NCBI RefSeq assembly: GCF_032027425.1
Contig: NZ_JAVSJA010000001.1
Location: forward strand, 1,997,501-2,061,500
Direction: 5' to 3'
From: Microcystis wesenbergii NRERC-220
Lineage (GTDB): Bacteria; Cyanobacteriota; Cyanobacteriia; Cyanobacteriales; Microcystaceae
Length of the DNA: 64,000 bases
Shown piece by piece: positions 45,937 to 53,222 of the stretch. Position numbers and translations under genes: made by a program. The notes below the pieces were generated by a model, which was given only the letters and a program-made list of their open reading frames with translations, did not search any database and had not been told where the DNA came from. The first letter of the stretch is position 1; the number at the start of each line of letters is the position of its first letter.

Positions 45937-46524
45937 ATGCAAGTTCAAATCGAAAAACGGTATTATACACCGGAAGAATATTGTCGGCTAGAAGAAACAG
46001 CAGAATACAAAAATGAATATTTAGATGGAGAAATTATTCCTATGACGGGAGCAACAACCAATCATAATCTGATTGCTGGTAATTTTTATAAAAATTTTCC
46101 AGCTAAGATTAATAATGAAGATTATTGGACTTTCATGAGTGATGTACGGTTATGGATGCCGACATATCGCTTTTATACTTATCCTGATGTAATGGTGATT
46201 AAAGGCAAACCATTATATGAAGGAAAAGGCACAAATACTGTAACTAATGCCTTAATTATTGTCGAGGTTTTATCGAAATCTACTAGAGATTATGACCGCA
46301 CTGATAAGTTTAAGTTTTATCGCTCAATTCCTGACTTTAAGGAATATATTTTAATTGATCAATACCGTTATTATGTGGAACAATTTTATCAACAAAATAA
46401 TGGAGAATGGTTGTTTAAATTTTATGAATCAGAGAATGATGTTTTAAGGTTGTATTCTGTAGATATTCAAATTTCACTGCTGGATATTTATCAACGAATT
46501 GACTTTAATTTAAGTGAAGAATAA
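45937..46524 (+). CDS. Uma2-family (DUF820) endonuclease-like protein
   Basis: 195 residues from ATG 45937 with AAGGGAGG ahead. It has a PD-(D/E)xK-like core: RFYTYPDVMV (Asp), ALIIVEVLSKSTRDYDRTDKF (shown in part, with the Glu-x-Ser-x-Ser signature) and KFKFYRSIPDFKEYILIDQ. These proteins are abundant in cyanobacteria and their role is unknown. Follows the trypsin-co-occurring-like remnant by 1 bp. Confidence 0.93.
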   Translation: MQVQIEKRYYTPEEYCRLEETAEYKNEYLDGEIIPMTGATTNHNLIAGNFYKNFPAKINNEDYWTFMSDVRLWMPTYRFYTYPDVMVIKGKPLYEGKGTNTVTNALIIVEVLSKSTRDYDRTDKFKFYRSIPDFKEYILIDQYRYYVEQFYQQNNGEWLFKFYESENDVLRLYSVDIQISLLDIYQRIDFNLSEE

Positions 46525-46639
46525 TGATTAAATCCCATCTCAATTATCTACCAAAATCAGTTAATATTGCGATTCTCAAAATCAAGAAGGAAACCCAACA
46601 AAAAAATAAGAGGATCGAAATAGCGATCGCCATTTTCAA

Positions 46640-46817
46640 ATCCTATAGTAATCATAGCAATTATCGTCCGTTGGGTTGAACCAAGGAAACCCAACTATAG
46701 ACGAAAGGAACCCCAACAAAAAGATTCAGACGGATTTAGGTGTTGGGTGTTGGGTTTCGCTTTCCCTGAGAATTGAGAGGTTTTCTTTAACATATTTATT
46801 TGCTCAACCCAACCTAC
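46640..46817. repeat. ~90-bp GTTGGGTT element, copy c, with a leading half-unit
   Basis: Copy c 46729-46817; half-unit (ggttgaaccaaggaaaccc) at about 46672. Interior and ends match the 45.5-kb copies. The wider gap 46525-46871 contains no gene. Confidence 0.85.
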
Positions 46818-46871
46818 GGACTACGGACTTTATGAACGGTGGCTAAATAAGTAATCATTATGTTTCTCATT

Positions 46872-47216
46872 TCAGGTTCGCATTAGATTATATTCTTCGC
46901 GGATTGATGAAGTTAGAGATTCCACTAAGATTAATTTTTCCTCAATTGACAGGGTTTTTCCTTGTTTAATTAATGTTTGTAAAGGCATTTTTTTCAAATC
47001 AAATTCAGGCACAAGTAGAGCCAATTCTTTTGTTTGTTGATTTTGTAAGTCAGTAATTAACTCTTGTAAAAATAGAAAATCATTACTTAAGTCTGAAATT
47101 TCATCTTCATATTTTTCGAGAGTTTCTAGTTGTTGAATACGGTCACTATAATTTTTGAGAAGGGCTTCGAGAGCTTCGATAATAAATTGGATGTCTTTAA
47201 ATGATAGAGTTTTCAT
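46872..47216 (-). CDS. Small helical protein, partner of the Tse2-like toxin
   Basis: 114 residues, mostly helix and rich in Leu, Glu and Gln (EALEALLKNYSDRIQQLETLEK). No named family recognised. The closing EEKLILVESLTSSI resembles addiction-module partner tails. It starts 8 bp after the Tse2-like gene, so it is the likely antitoxin of the pair. Confidence 0.65.
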   Translation of the reverse strand: MKTLSFKDIQFIIEALEALLKNYSDRIQQLETLEKYEDEISDLSNDFLFLQELITDLQNQQTKELALLVPEFDLKKMPLQTLIKQGKTLSIEEKLILVESLTSSIREEYNLMRT

Positions 47217-47224
47217 AGTTTACC

Positions 47225-47572
47225 TCAACTTACACGATAAAAAAATTCACCAATTACCCTTAAGGCTTGTTGATAGGTTTCTATTGACATGGGAAATAAG
47301 GGTTTCCATAACCAGTGATTACCTCGATCATTAATTAATTCTAGCTCACTGGGAATAGAATTCCCCCGATCTAGTTTCCACCAGTTGTTTCCTATTCCCT
47401 GAACGGAAAAGGTGGAAATTCCCCCCGGTGTTTGTCCATCGACAAGGGTTTCTTTTACCCATATTTGCCCATTATTTTCATAGATGGCAATATCTTTGTT
47501 AGGACGAACATGATCCATTCTGGGAGATGTAGCATTACCTCTACGGTATAAATCAACGGGTGTTTTTATCAT
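47225..47572 (-). CDS. Tse2-like ADP-ribosyltransferase toxin (tentative)
   Basis: 115 residues. VDLYRRGNATSPRMDHVRPN, then TLVDGQTPGGISTFSVQGIG and WKLDRGNSIPSELELINDRG, then ETYQQALRVIGEF resemble Tse2-type toxins (LYR...GG.STF...IP..L). I rely on motif memory, so the family call is tentative. In Tse2 this fold gives a cytotoxic enzyme. Its start is served by a ribosome site (GGGAGGTG) that is part of the end of a TPR gene fragment. Paired with the gene at 46872-47216. Confidence 0.6.
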   Translation of the reverse strand: MIKTPVDLYRRGNATSPRMDHVRPNKDIAIYENNGQIWVKETLVDGQTPGGISTFSVQGIGNNWWKLDRGNSIPSELELINDRGNHWLWKPLFPMSIETYQQALRVIGEFFYRVS

Positions 47573-47575
47573 TTG

Positions 47576-47700
47576 TCACCTCCCTAATTCGCGTAAAAGT
47601 TGCATCACCTCTTCATAAGTTGCCATATTATCCTGCTGGAGGAATAATATAGCTGCTTGTTGTAGATAAATTTTTACTTTTTCGGTTTGTTTTAATATGG
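47576..47700 (-). pseudogene. C-terminal fragment of a TPR gene
   Basis: In-frame residues KQTEKVKIYLQQAAILFLQQ then DNMATYEEVMQLLRELGR match the ends of the TPR proteins at 48759 and 51046 (AAELYRQQGN.ALYEKVMEILRLLGAV). The upstream part is cut by a repeat. No start. A third TPR locus must have existed here. Confidence 0.75.
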
Positions 47701-47788
47701 CACATAAAAGACCACGACTACGGACTATAGTAATCATAGCAATTATCGTCGGTTGGATTGACGTAAGGAAACCCAACAAAAAGATTCA

Positions 47789-47877
47789 GACAGATTTAGG
47801 TGTTGGGTGTTGGGTTTCGCTTTCCCTGAGAATTGAGAGGTTTTCTTTAACCTATTGATTCGCTCAACCCAACCTAC
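47789..47877. repeat. ~90-bp GTTGGGTT element, copy d
   Basis: Nearly identical to 46729-46817, so copies c and d are recent relatives. Confidence 0.88.
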
Positions 47878-47892
47878 AAAATTAGACTTTGA

Positions 47893-48234
47893 TTAAGTAT
47901 TGACTGATTCTAGATGCCTTAAAATCTGTTCTCTTAAATTATCCAAATAATTCTCTACCACATCCCAAACTGTATTAAGGTCAATTCCTCCTAAATAATC
48001 ATGTACTAAAATATTCCTAAAACCAGAAATATTACGCCAGTCAACATCGGGAATATTTGCCTTTAATTCCTCCGAAAGCTGTTGAGTTGATTCTGCCAAG
48101 GTTTGTAAGCGTCTAATGATAGCATCGCTGATCATTGAATTAGCAAAAAACTCCTGTTTTCCTCCTTGGCAATACTCCTTAATTTTATCAATACAGTCTA
48201 AAATGTATCCAAGATAAACTTGATCTTCATTCAT
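47893..48234 (-). CDS. hepT: HepT-like ribonuclease toxin (HEPN)
   Basis: 113 residues, all helix. The HEPN catalytic motif R-x4-H-x-Y is present as RNILVHDY (Arg73, His78, Tyr80). Cuts RNA unless AMP-modified by the partner MntA. It overlaps the mntA gene by 4 bp (ATGA), in the order antitoxin then toxin. Confidence 0.93.
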   Translation of the reverse strand: MNEDQVYLGYILDCIDKIKEYCQGGKQEFFANSMISDAIIRRLQTLAESTQQLSEELKANIPDVDWRNISGFRNILVHDYLGGIDLNTVWDVVENYLDNLREQILRHLESVNT

Positions 48235-48524
48235 AACTTAATTGCCTCCTTTAAGATTCGCTGTTTAATTAGATGATGAAGGCTTTTTTCAGTTACTACA
48301 TCCACTTTACACCCTAAGAGATCCTCTAAATCAACTAATAATCCACCAGGAAACCAAGGGGATGTTTTAGCTAAATCATAATCAATTAAAAAATCAATAT
48401 CACTATTTTCGGTTTCCTCACCTCTAGCAACGGAACCAAATACACGCACATTAAAAGCACCATGTTTGGTGGCAATTTTTAGGATATCCTCTCGTTTGTC
48501 TTGTATGAGTTGTTTTAGGGTCAT
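48231..48524 (-). CDS. mntA: MntA-type nucleotidyltransferase antitoxin
   Basis: 97 residues from ATG 48524. Minimal nucleotidyltransferase motif GSVARGEETENSDIDFLID: GS at 30-31, catalytic Asp42 and Asp44. It AMPylates HepT on a Tyr to keep it silent. First gene of the pair. Confidence 0.93.
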   Translation of the reverse strand: MTLKQLIQDKREDILKIATKHGAFNVRVFGSVARGEETENSDIDFLIDYDLAKTSPWFPGGLLVDLEDLLGCKVDVVTEKSLHHLIKQRILKEAIKL

Positions 48525-48599
48525 AAAATAACATCCATCCCGAAGGTTTTTAATGAACAATTAACAGACTAGACTAGAAAAAACTAAATACTGATAACA

Positions 48600-48749
48600 A
48601 TTATCCTAGGTTGAATTGACCCAAGGAAACCCAACAAAAAGCCATGAGAAGCGATCGCCGATTCCGACAGATTTAAGTGTTGGCTGTTGGGTTTCGCTTT
48701 CCCTTAAAATTGAGAGGTTTTCTTTAACCCATTGATTCGCTCAACCCAA
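48600..48749. repeat. ~90-bp GTTGGGTT element, copy e, plus half-unit
   Basis: Copy e 48665-48749 with the half-unit at about 48610-48640. It ends directly where the TPR duplication begins. Confidence 0.85.
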
Positions 48750-50351
48750 GAAAAAGGACTAGACCGCGCCTAATAGCCGTAGGATTTCCATAACCTTTTC
48801 ATATAACGCCGCGTTTCCTTGCTGGCGGTACAGTTCGGCGGCTTGTCGCAAATCTCTGATCGCTTTTTCCCTTTCTAGTCGATAGTAGTAAAGAACCCCG
48901 CGATTGACGTAAGCGATTGCGTATCGGGGATTAATGTTGATCGCCTGATTGAAATCGGACAGGGCGAGGTCGGCTTTTCCCTGTTCGTAGTAAAGATTCC
49001 CGCGATTGTAGTAAGCATTGGCGTATCGGGGATTAATGTTGATCGCCTGATTGTAATCGGACAGGGCGAGGTCGGGTTTTCCCTGATCTTCGTAAAGAGA
49101 CCCGCGATTGTTGTAAGCCGGGGCTAATCGGGGATTAATGTTGAGCGCCTGATTGTAATCGGACAGGGCGCGGTCGGCTTTTCCCTGTTCGTCGTAAAGA
49201 AGCCCGCGATTGCTGTAAGCCAGGGCTAATCGGGGATTAATGTTGAGCGCCTGATTGAAATCGGACAGGGCGAGGTCGGGTTTCCCCTGTTCGTAGTAAA
49301 GAGTCCCGCGATTGTAGTAAGCATTGGCGTTTCGGGGATTAATGTTGAGCGCCTGATTGTAATCGGACAGGGCGCGGTCGGCTTTTCCCTGTTCGTCGTA
49401 AAGAAGCCCCCGATTGTTGTAAGCTTCGGCGAAGCGGGGATTAATGTTGATCGCCTGATTGTAATCGGACAGGGCGCGGTCGGGTTTCCCCTGATCGTAG
49501 TAAAGAAGCCCGCGACCGTTGTAAGCTTCGGCCAATCGGGGATTAATGTTGAGCGCTTTGTTGAATTCAGCGAGGGCGAGGTCGGGTTTCTCCTGTTGTC
49601 GGTAAAGAAGCCCGCGATTGCTGTAAGCCAGGGCTAATCGGGGATTAATGTTGAGCGCCTGATTGAAATCGGACAGGGCGAGGTCGGGTTTCCCCTGTTC
49701 GGCGTAAAGAAACCCGCGATTGTTGTAAGCCTCGGCTAATCGGGGATTAATGTTGAGCGCCTGATTGTAATCGGACAGGGCGAGGTCGGGTTTCTCCTGT
49801 TGTTCGTAAAGAAACCCGCGATTGAGGTAAGCCTCGGCGTATCGGGGATTAATGTTGAGCGCTTTGTTGAATTCAGCGAGGGCGAGATCGTATTTTTTCT
49901 GTTGGATGTAGCCAACTCCCCGGTTATAGTGGCCGATCGCGTCTTGATTGTTCCCTTGAGCGATTCGGGTTTCGGCTGGTTGTCGGCTCTCTAGCGCCAT
50001 GACGGGGCGAACAGTCGCGAGGGTGGAAAGGCTGATTAGGCTAACGGTGGTAAGAAGGGCAAAGGATTTCATGGCTAGTTCCTCGGTGGGGATGGTTTTA
50101 AATTCTACTTAGGGTTGGCTGAATATCGGTGTAAATCCTGCTAAAAAAGGTTTTTGGGCTAAAAAAGCCTAAAAATATTATCCAACAAGGTTTTTAGATT
50201 GATTCAGCAACCCCTACTTAATTCATAGGCTGCTTTTTTGGGAATATGCAGAATAGGCTTTTTTTGTCTAAAAAGCACTAGGCTACTACTATCTAAAGTA
50301 ATTAGAAAGTAGTAAGAGCGATCACTTTTTTTTAAATCCTACAGTAATCAT
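48740..50351. repeat. Segmental duplication containing a TPR gene, copy A
   Basis: 48740-50351 and 51027-52229 begin with ctcaacccaagaaaaaggac and end with taaatcctacagtaatcat. The ~270-bp 5' flanks (50073-50351 versus 51952-52229) are almost identical, with a few differences and one indel in a T run. Confidence 0.93.
48759..50072 (-). CDS. Secreted/periplasmic TPR protein, 11 repeats
   Basis: 437 residues. Signal peptide (about 1-27, ALLTTVSLISLSTLATVRPVMA), then 11 TPR units of 34 residues (x-x-AYxNRGxLYxxQGKPDLAL then SDYNQALNINPR), then an RQQGN-ALYEKVMEILRLLGAV cap. The DNA repeats are 102 bp and very similar, so the gene can gain or lose units by slippage. Its sister gene at 51046 has 7 units. 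TPR proteins act as protein-binding scaffolds. Location outside the cytoplasm is inferred from the signal peptide. Confidence 0.93.
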   Translation of the reverse strand: MKSFALLTTVSLISLSTLATVRPVMALESRQPAETRIAQGNNQDAIGHYNRGVGYIQQKKYDLALAEFNKALNINPRYAEAYLNRGFLYEQQEKPDLALSDYNQALNINPRLAEAYNNRGFLYAEQGKPDLALSDFNQALNINPRLALAYSNRGLLYRQQEKPDLALAEFNKALNINPRLAEAYNGRGLLYYDQGKPDRALSDYNQAININPRFAEAYNNRGLLYDEQGKADRALSDYNQALNINPRNANAYYNRGTLYYEQGKPDLALSDFNQALNINPRLALAYSNRGLLYDEQGKADRALSDYNQALNINPRLAPAYNNRGSLYEDQGKPDLALSDYNQAININPRYANAYYNRGNLYYEQGKADLALSDFNQAININPRYAIAYVNRGVLYYYRLEREKAIRDLRQAAELYRQQGNAALYEKVMEILRLLGAV

Positions 50352-50404
50352 TTTTCCATAGCTCCTTTGCTTCCTTGTAGCCTTGTTTGATTGGCACTGT
50401 GAAT
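50073..50404. other. TPR gene leader and duplicated 5' flank
   Basis: No gene. It contains duplicated DNA with the motifs 'aaaaaaggtttttgggctaa' and 'taaaaagcactaggctac'. A TPR gene promoter should be here, but no clear hexamers were found. The right end touches HicA. Confidence 0.6.
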
Positions 50405-50587
50405 TTATCTGTCACCAGTAAGACTTTTGATAATCTTTTTAGCCAATCGCTCATTAATTTCTCGATGTCTGGGAATTGGTTCTGTTTTTCCAGTATCTGG
50501 ATTATGGTAAATATCATGTTTCCCTCCACGTCTAATCAAGTAGCAGCCAGCTTGCTCCAATTGTGCAATTAAATCATGTCTTTTCAT
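50405..50587 (-). CDS. hicA: HicA-type mRNA-interferase toxin
   Basis: 60 residues, double-stranded-RNA-binding-like fold. DLIAQLEQAGCYLIRRGGKH (with conserved His24), HDIYHNP and IPRHREINERLAKKIIKSL are diagnostic. Overlaps hicB by 4 bp. Some cover to position 50332 stays open in another frame without meaning. Confidence 0.95.
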   Translation of the reverse strand: MKRHDLIAQLEQAGCYLIRRGGKHDIYHNPDTGKTEPIPRHREINERLAKKIIKSLTGDR

Positions 50588-50775
50588 GCGAATTCAAACT
50601 CTGCAACTCTCTTGATTCCGGGGATTTCTTCCGTAGTAAATGTTCTGTAGAGATCGATCAGGTTTTCGATTAATTCTTCTAAGTCAACACCTTGGGTCCA
50701 ATGATCGGGAAATTCATTCAAATAGCCCAAGAACATCCCATCTGATTCTTTCCAATATGTATATGGAATCCTCAT
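50584..50775 (-). CDS. hicB: HicB-type antitoxin
   Basis: 63 residues. Degenerate RNase H-like fold: YTYWKESDGMFLGYLNEFPDHWTQG, then VDLEELIENLIDLYRTFTTEE (both shown in part) match HicB. It lacks the C-terminal DNA-binding domain found in longer HicB, so regulation may be by the complex alone. The pair sits between the two TPR gene copies. Confidence 0.92.
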   Translation of the reverse strand: MRIPYTYWKESDGMFLGYLNEFPDHWTQGVDLEELIENLIDLYRTFTTEEIPGIKRVAEFEFA

Positions 50776-50934
50776 GGTGAAATCCTCATTCTGCGTTGCT
50801 AACGATATTAAGTTGACCCCTATTATAACGGAATTGCTCTCAAGCCACGATCAGCTTTATTATCAGGGTTGGCAGCGAGATTGCCGCCTGACACTTCGTT
50901 AATGCAGCCGACAAAATTTGCGATCGCCTATTGA

Positions 50935-51024
50935 GACGGATTGAGGTGTTGGCTGTTGGGTTTCCCTTTCCCCTAAAATTGAGAGGTTTTCTTTAACCTA
51001 TTGATTCGCTCAACCCCACCGACG
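50935..51024. repeat. ~90-bp GTTGGGTT element, copy f
   Basis: Matches copies a-e; 3' end diverged (caaccccaccgacgg). Lies just left of TPR copy B. Confidence 0.8.
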
Positions 51025-51026
51025 GA

Positions 51027-52229
51027 CTCAACCCAAGAAAAAGGACTAGACCGCGCCTAATAGCCGTAGGAGTTCCATAATCTTTTCATATAACGCCGCG
51101 TTTCCTTGCTGGCGGGACAGTTCGGCGGCTTGTCGGAAATCTCTGATCGCTTTTTCCCTTTCTTGTCGAGAGTAATAAAGAACCCCCCGATTGGCGTAAG
51201 CCTGGGCTTCTCGGGGATTAATGTTGATCGCCTGATTGTAATCGGACAGGGCGAGGTCGGGTTTCCCCTGTTCGTCGTAAAGAAGCCCGCGATTGTTGTA
51301 AGCCAGGGCGAATCGGGGATTAATGTTGAGCGCCTGATTGTAATCGGACAGGGCGAGGTCGGGTTTCCCCTGTTCGTAGTAAAGAAGCCCGCGACCGTTG
51401 TAAGCTTCGGCCAATCGGGGATTAATGTTGAGCGCCTGATTGTAATCGGACAGGGCGAGGTCGGGTTTCCCCTGATCGTCGTAAAGATTCCCCCGATTGT
51501 AGTAAGCCTTCGCGTATCGGGGATTAATGTTGAGCGCCTGATTGTAATCGGACAGGGCGAGGTCGGGTTTTCCCTGTTCGTCGTAAAGAACCCCCCGATT
51601 GTAGTAAGCCTCGGCGAATCGGGGATTAATGTTGAGCGCCTGATTGTAATCGGACAGGGCGAGGTCGGGTTTCCCCTGTTCGTCGTAAAGAACCCCCCGA
51701 TTGAGGTAAGCTTCGGCCAATCGGGGATTAATGTTGATCGCTTTGGTGAATTCAGCGAGAGCGAGATCGTATTTTTCTTGTTGGATGTAGTCAACTCCCC
51801 GGTTATAGTGGCCGATCGCGTCTTGATTGTTCCCTTGAGCGATCCGGGTTTCGGCTGGTTGTCGGCTCTCTAGCGCCATGACGGGGCGAACAGTCGCGAG
51901 GGTGGAAAGGCTGATTAGGCTGACGGTGGTAAGAAGGGCAAAGGATTTCATGGCTAGTTCCTCACTGGGGATGGTTTTAAATTCTACTTAGGGTTGGCTG
52001 AATATCGGTGTAAATCCTGCTAAAAAAGGTTTTTGGGCTAAAAAAGCCTAAAAATATTATCCAACAAGGTTTTTAGATTGATTCAGCAACCCCTACTTAA
52101 TTCATAGGCTGCTTTTTTGGGAATATGCAGAATAGGCTTTTTTTGTCTAAAAAGCACTAGGCTACTACTATCTAAAGTAATTAGAAAGTAGTAAGAGCGA
52201 TCGCTTTTTTTAAATCCTACAGTAATCAT
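51027..52229. repeat. Segmental duplication containing a TPR gene, copy B
   Basis: Partner of 48740-50351. It is 409 bp shorter, matching four 102-bp TPR units missing from the coding part. Confidence 0.93.
51046..51951 (-). CDS. Secreted/periplasmic TPR protein, 7 repeats
   Basis: 301 residues, paralog of the 437-residue protein. The signal peptide and first TPR are identical or nearly so, with four fewer middle units. The same C-terminal cap ends in LLRLLGAV. The central units are more alike within this protein than expected for old duplicates, which suggests ongoing homogenisation. Confidence 0.93.
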   Translation of the reverse strand: MKSFALLTTVSLISLSTLATVRPVMALESRQPAETRIAQGNNQDAIGHYNRGVDYIQQEKYDLALAEFTKAININPRLAEAYLNRGVLYDEQGKPDLALSDYNQALNINPRFAEAYYNRGVLYDEQGKPDLALSDYNQALNINPRYAKAYYNRGNLYDDQGKPDLALSDYNQALNINPRLAEAYNGRGLLYYEQGKPDLALSDYNQALNINPRFALAYNNRGLLYDEQGKPDLALSDYNQAININPREAQAYANRGVLYYSRQEREKAIRDFRQAAELSRQQGNAALYEKIMELLRLLGAV

Positions 52230-52301
52230 AGCAATTATTGTCGGTCAAACTTATCTTTTCTCTTGGTGTAAATCGTCAATTAATTACCTTACTCCTCTTC
52301 T

Positions 52302-52445
52302 CTACTCATTAAAGTAGCGACTAAGAAATTCTTGGGGAGTAATGATTGTAATTCTTTGATTTTTAGCTAATTTAAGGATTTTACCCGGAACTCCTCCCCA
52401 CAACAATCCTGAAATCCAAACATTGACATCTAGAACAACTTTCAT
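52302..52445 (-). pseudogene. PIN-domain toxin with internal deletion, 47 aa
   Basis: ATG 52443-52445 overlaps the antitoxin stop (ATGA), the normal arrangement for this pair. The product VVLDVNVWISGLLWGGVPGK is the PIN N terminus with the first catalytic Asp. Residues ITIITPQEFLSRYFNE at the end match the usual PIN C terminus. About 90 central residues, including the other acidic catalytic residues, are missing. The frame is preserved. Almost certainly inactive. The full-length expectation (about 140 residues) is family knowledge. Confidence 0.8.
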
Positions 52446-52726
52446 GAGTTGGCGCGTCTAATTTGGCGAGCTTCTTTAATCATCTGGCTAATCTCAGCCA
52501 GAGTCGGTTGATTGGGGTCTGGTTCCATTGCTTCTAGTCGCTCAAAGAATTGCTCTAGATTGACTTTATCTTGATGAACTTTTTTGAGAATGATGGAGTC
52601 TTCCGTCAGGGAAATCATGTATTTATCTCCTGGGTTGAGGCGGGTTTGAACTTCAGGAGGAAGTTCGAGGTTTCCTTCTCGATTGATTTGTATGAGTAGC
52701 TCTTTGGTCATCGGCTTCAGAATCAA
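52442..52726 (-). CDS. AbrB-type antitoxin-like protein
   Basis: 94 residues. The N-terminal swapped-hairpin-like DNA-binding region is ELLIQINREGNLELPPEVQTR then LNPGDKYMISL (both shown in part). The C-terminal tail (LAEISQMIKEARQIR) should bind the PIN toxin. Partner of the deleted PIN gene with 4-bp overlap. It may still act as a repressor. Confidence 0.85.
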   Translation of the reverse strand: MILKPMTKELLIQINREGNLELPPEVQTRLNPGDKYMISLTEDSIILKKVHQDKVNLEQFFERLEAMEPDPNQPTLAEISQMIKEARQIRRANS

Positions 52727-53222
52727 CTTTATTAACTTTAGCTGTTAAACAGACTTTATAAATAATCTGATCAAGTTAATTATATATATTTTAGCGAATT
52801 TTTCAAGCTAGGGCTTGCTACCTTGGAATCTAATCTGGGAATTGATGACCCTCAGCGATTCGCGTCTGGAGAGGTAATGTTTCTCCCTCTACATTTATAC
52901 TACCCCAAGAGAGTCCTTCCACAGAATCAATACCACTGGCTACTTGATAACGGATCCAGAACGGTTATTAGCGACGCTTGAGTAAAACCCAACCACACCA
53001 ATGTCGTCAAGAATGTTGGGTTTTGCTCAAACCATTGAATCGAGCAGTTTTCTCCTAAGTATTAAATCGCTCAACCAAACCTACAAGCTTCTATCTGATA
53101 ACTGATAAGTACCTAAGCAAAATTAATTACACATATCTAACCACCTCTTGCCTCCTGCCTTTTGCCTTTTGCCTATCTTCACTAGGAAATTAATTTTGCA
53201 CGACTACTTAACTGATAACTGA
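52727..53222. other. Intergenic region with repeat copies
   Basis: No gene found. Contains a diverged GTTGGGTT-type repeat (about 53013-53090) and the 105-bp MITE-like element at 53106-53210. The remaining DNA at 52740-53010 shows no credible frame. Confidence 0.65.
53106..53210. mobile_element. MITE-like element, 105 bp (family TAAGTA...TACTTA)
   Basis: Inverted orientation relative to 22777-22882; ends TAAGTACCTAAGCAAAATTA and TTTTGCACGACTACTTA. The interior is 'cttgcctcctgccttttgcc' pyrimidine-rich DNA. Ends 12 bp from the stop of the DUF3352 gene. Confidence 0.82.

Noticed and set aside
45551-48749. Regular repeats at 45.5-48.7 kb as a CRISPR array
   Set aside because: Copies are ~90 bp, irregularly spaced by whole genes, and have inverted ends, so they are dispersed elements.
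50332-50529. 65-residue frame overlapping hicA
   Set aside because: Out of frame with hicA and mostly made of duplicated non-coding flank.
51057-51794. Long open frames on the same and opposite strands through the 7-TPR gene (also 51106-51873 on plus)
   Set aside because: They arise because the 102-bp repeat keeps other frames open; composition is a periodic echo of the TPR repeat and there are no start signals.
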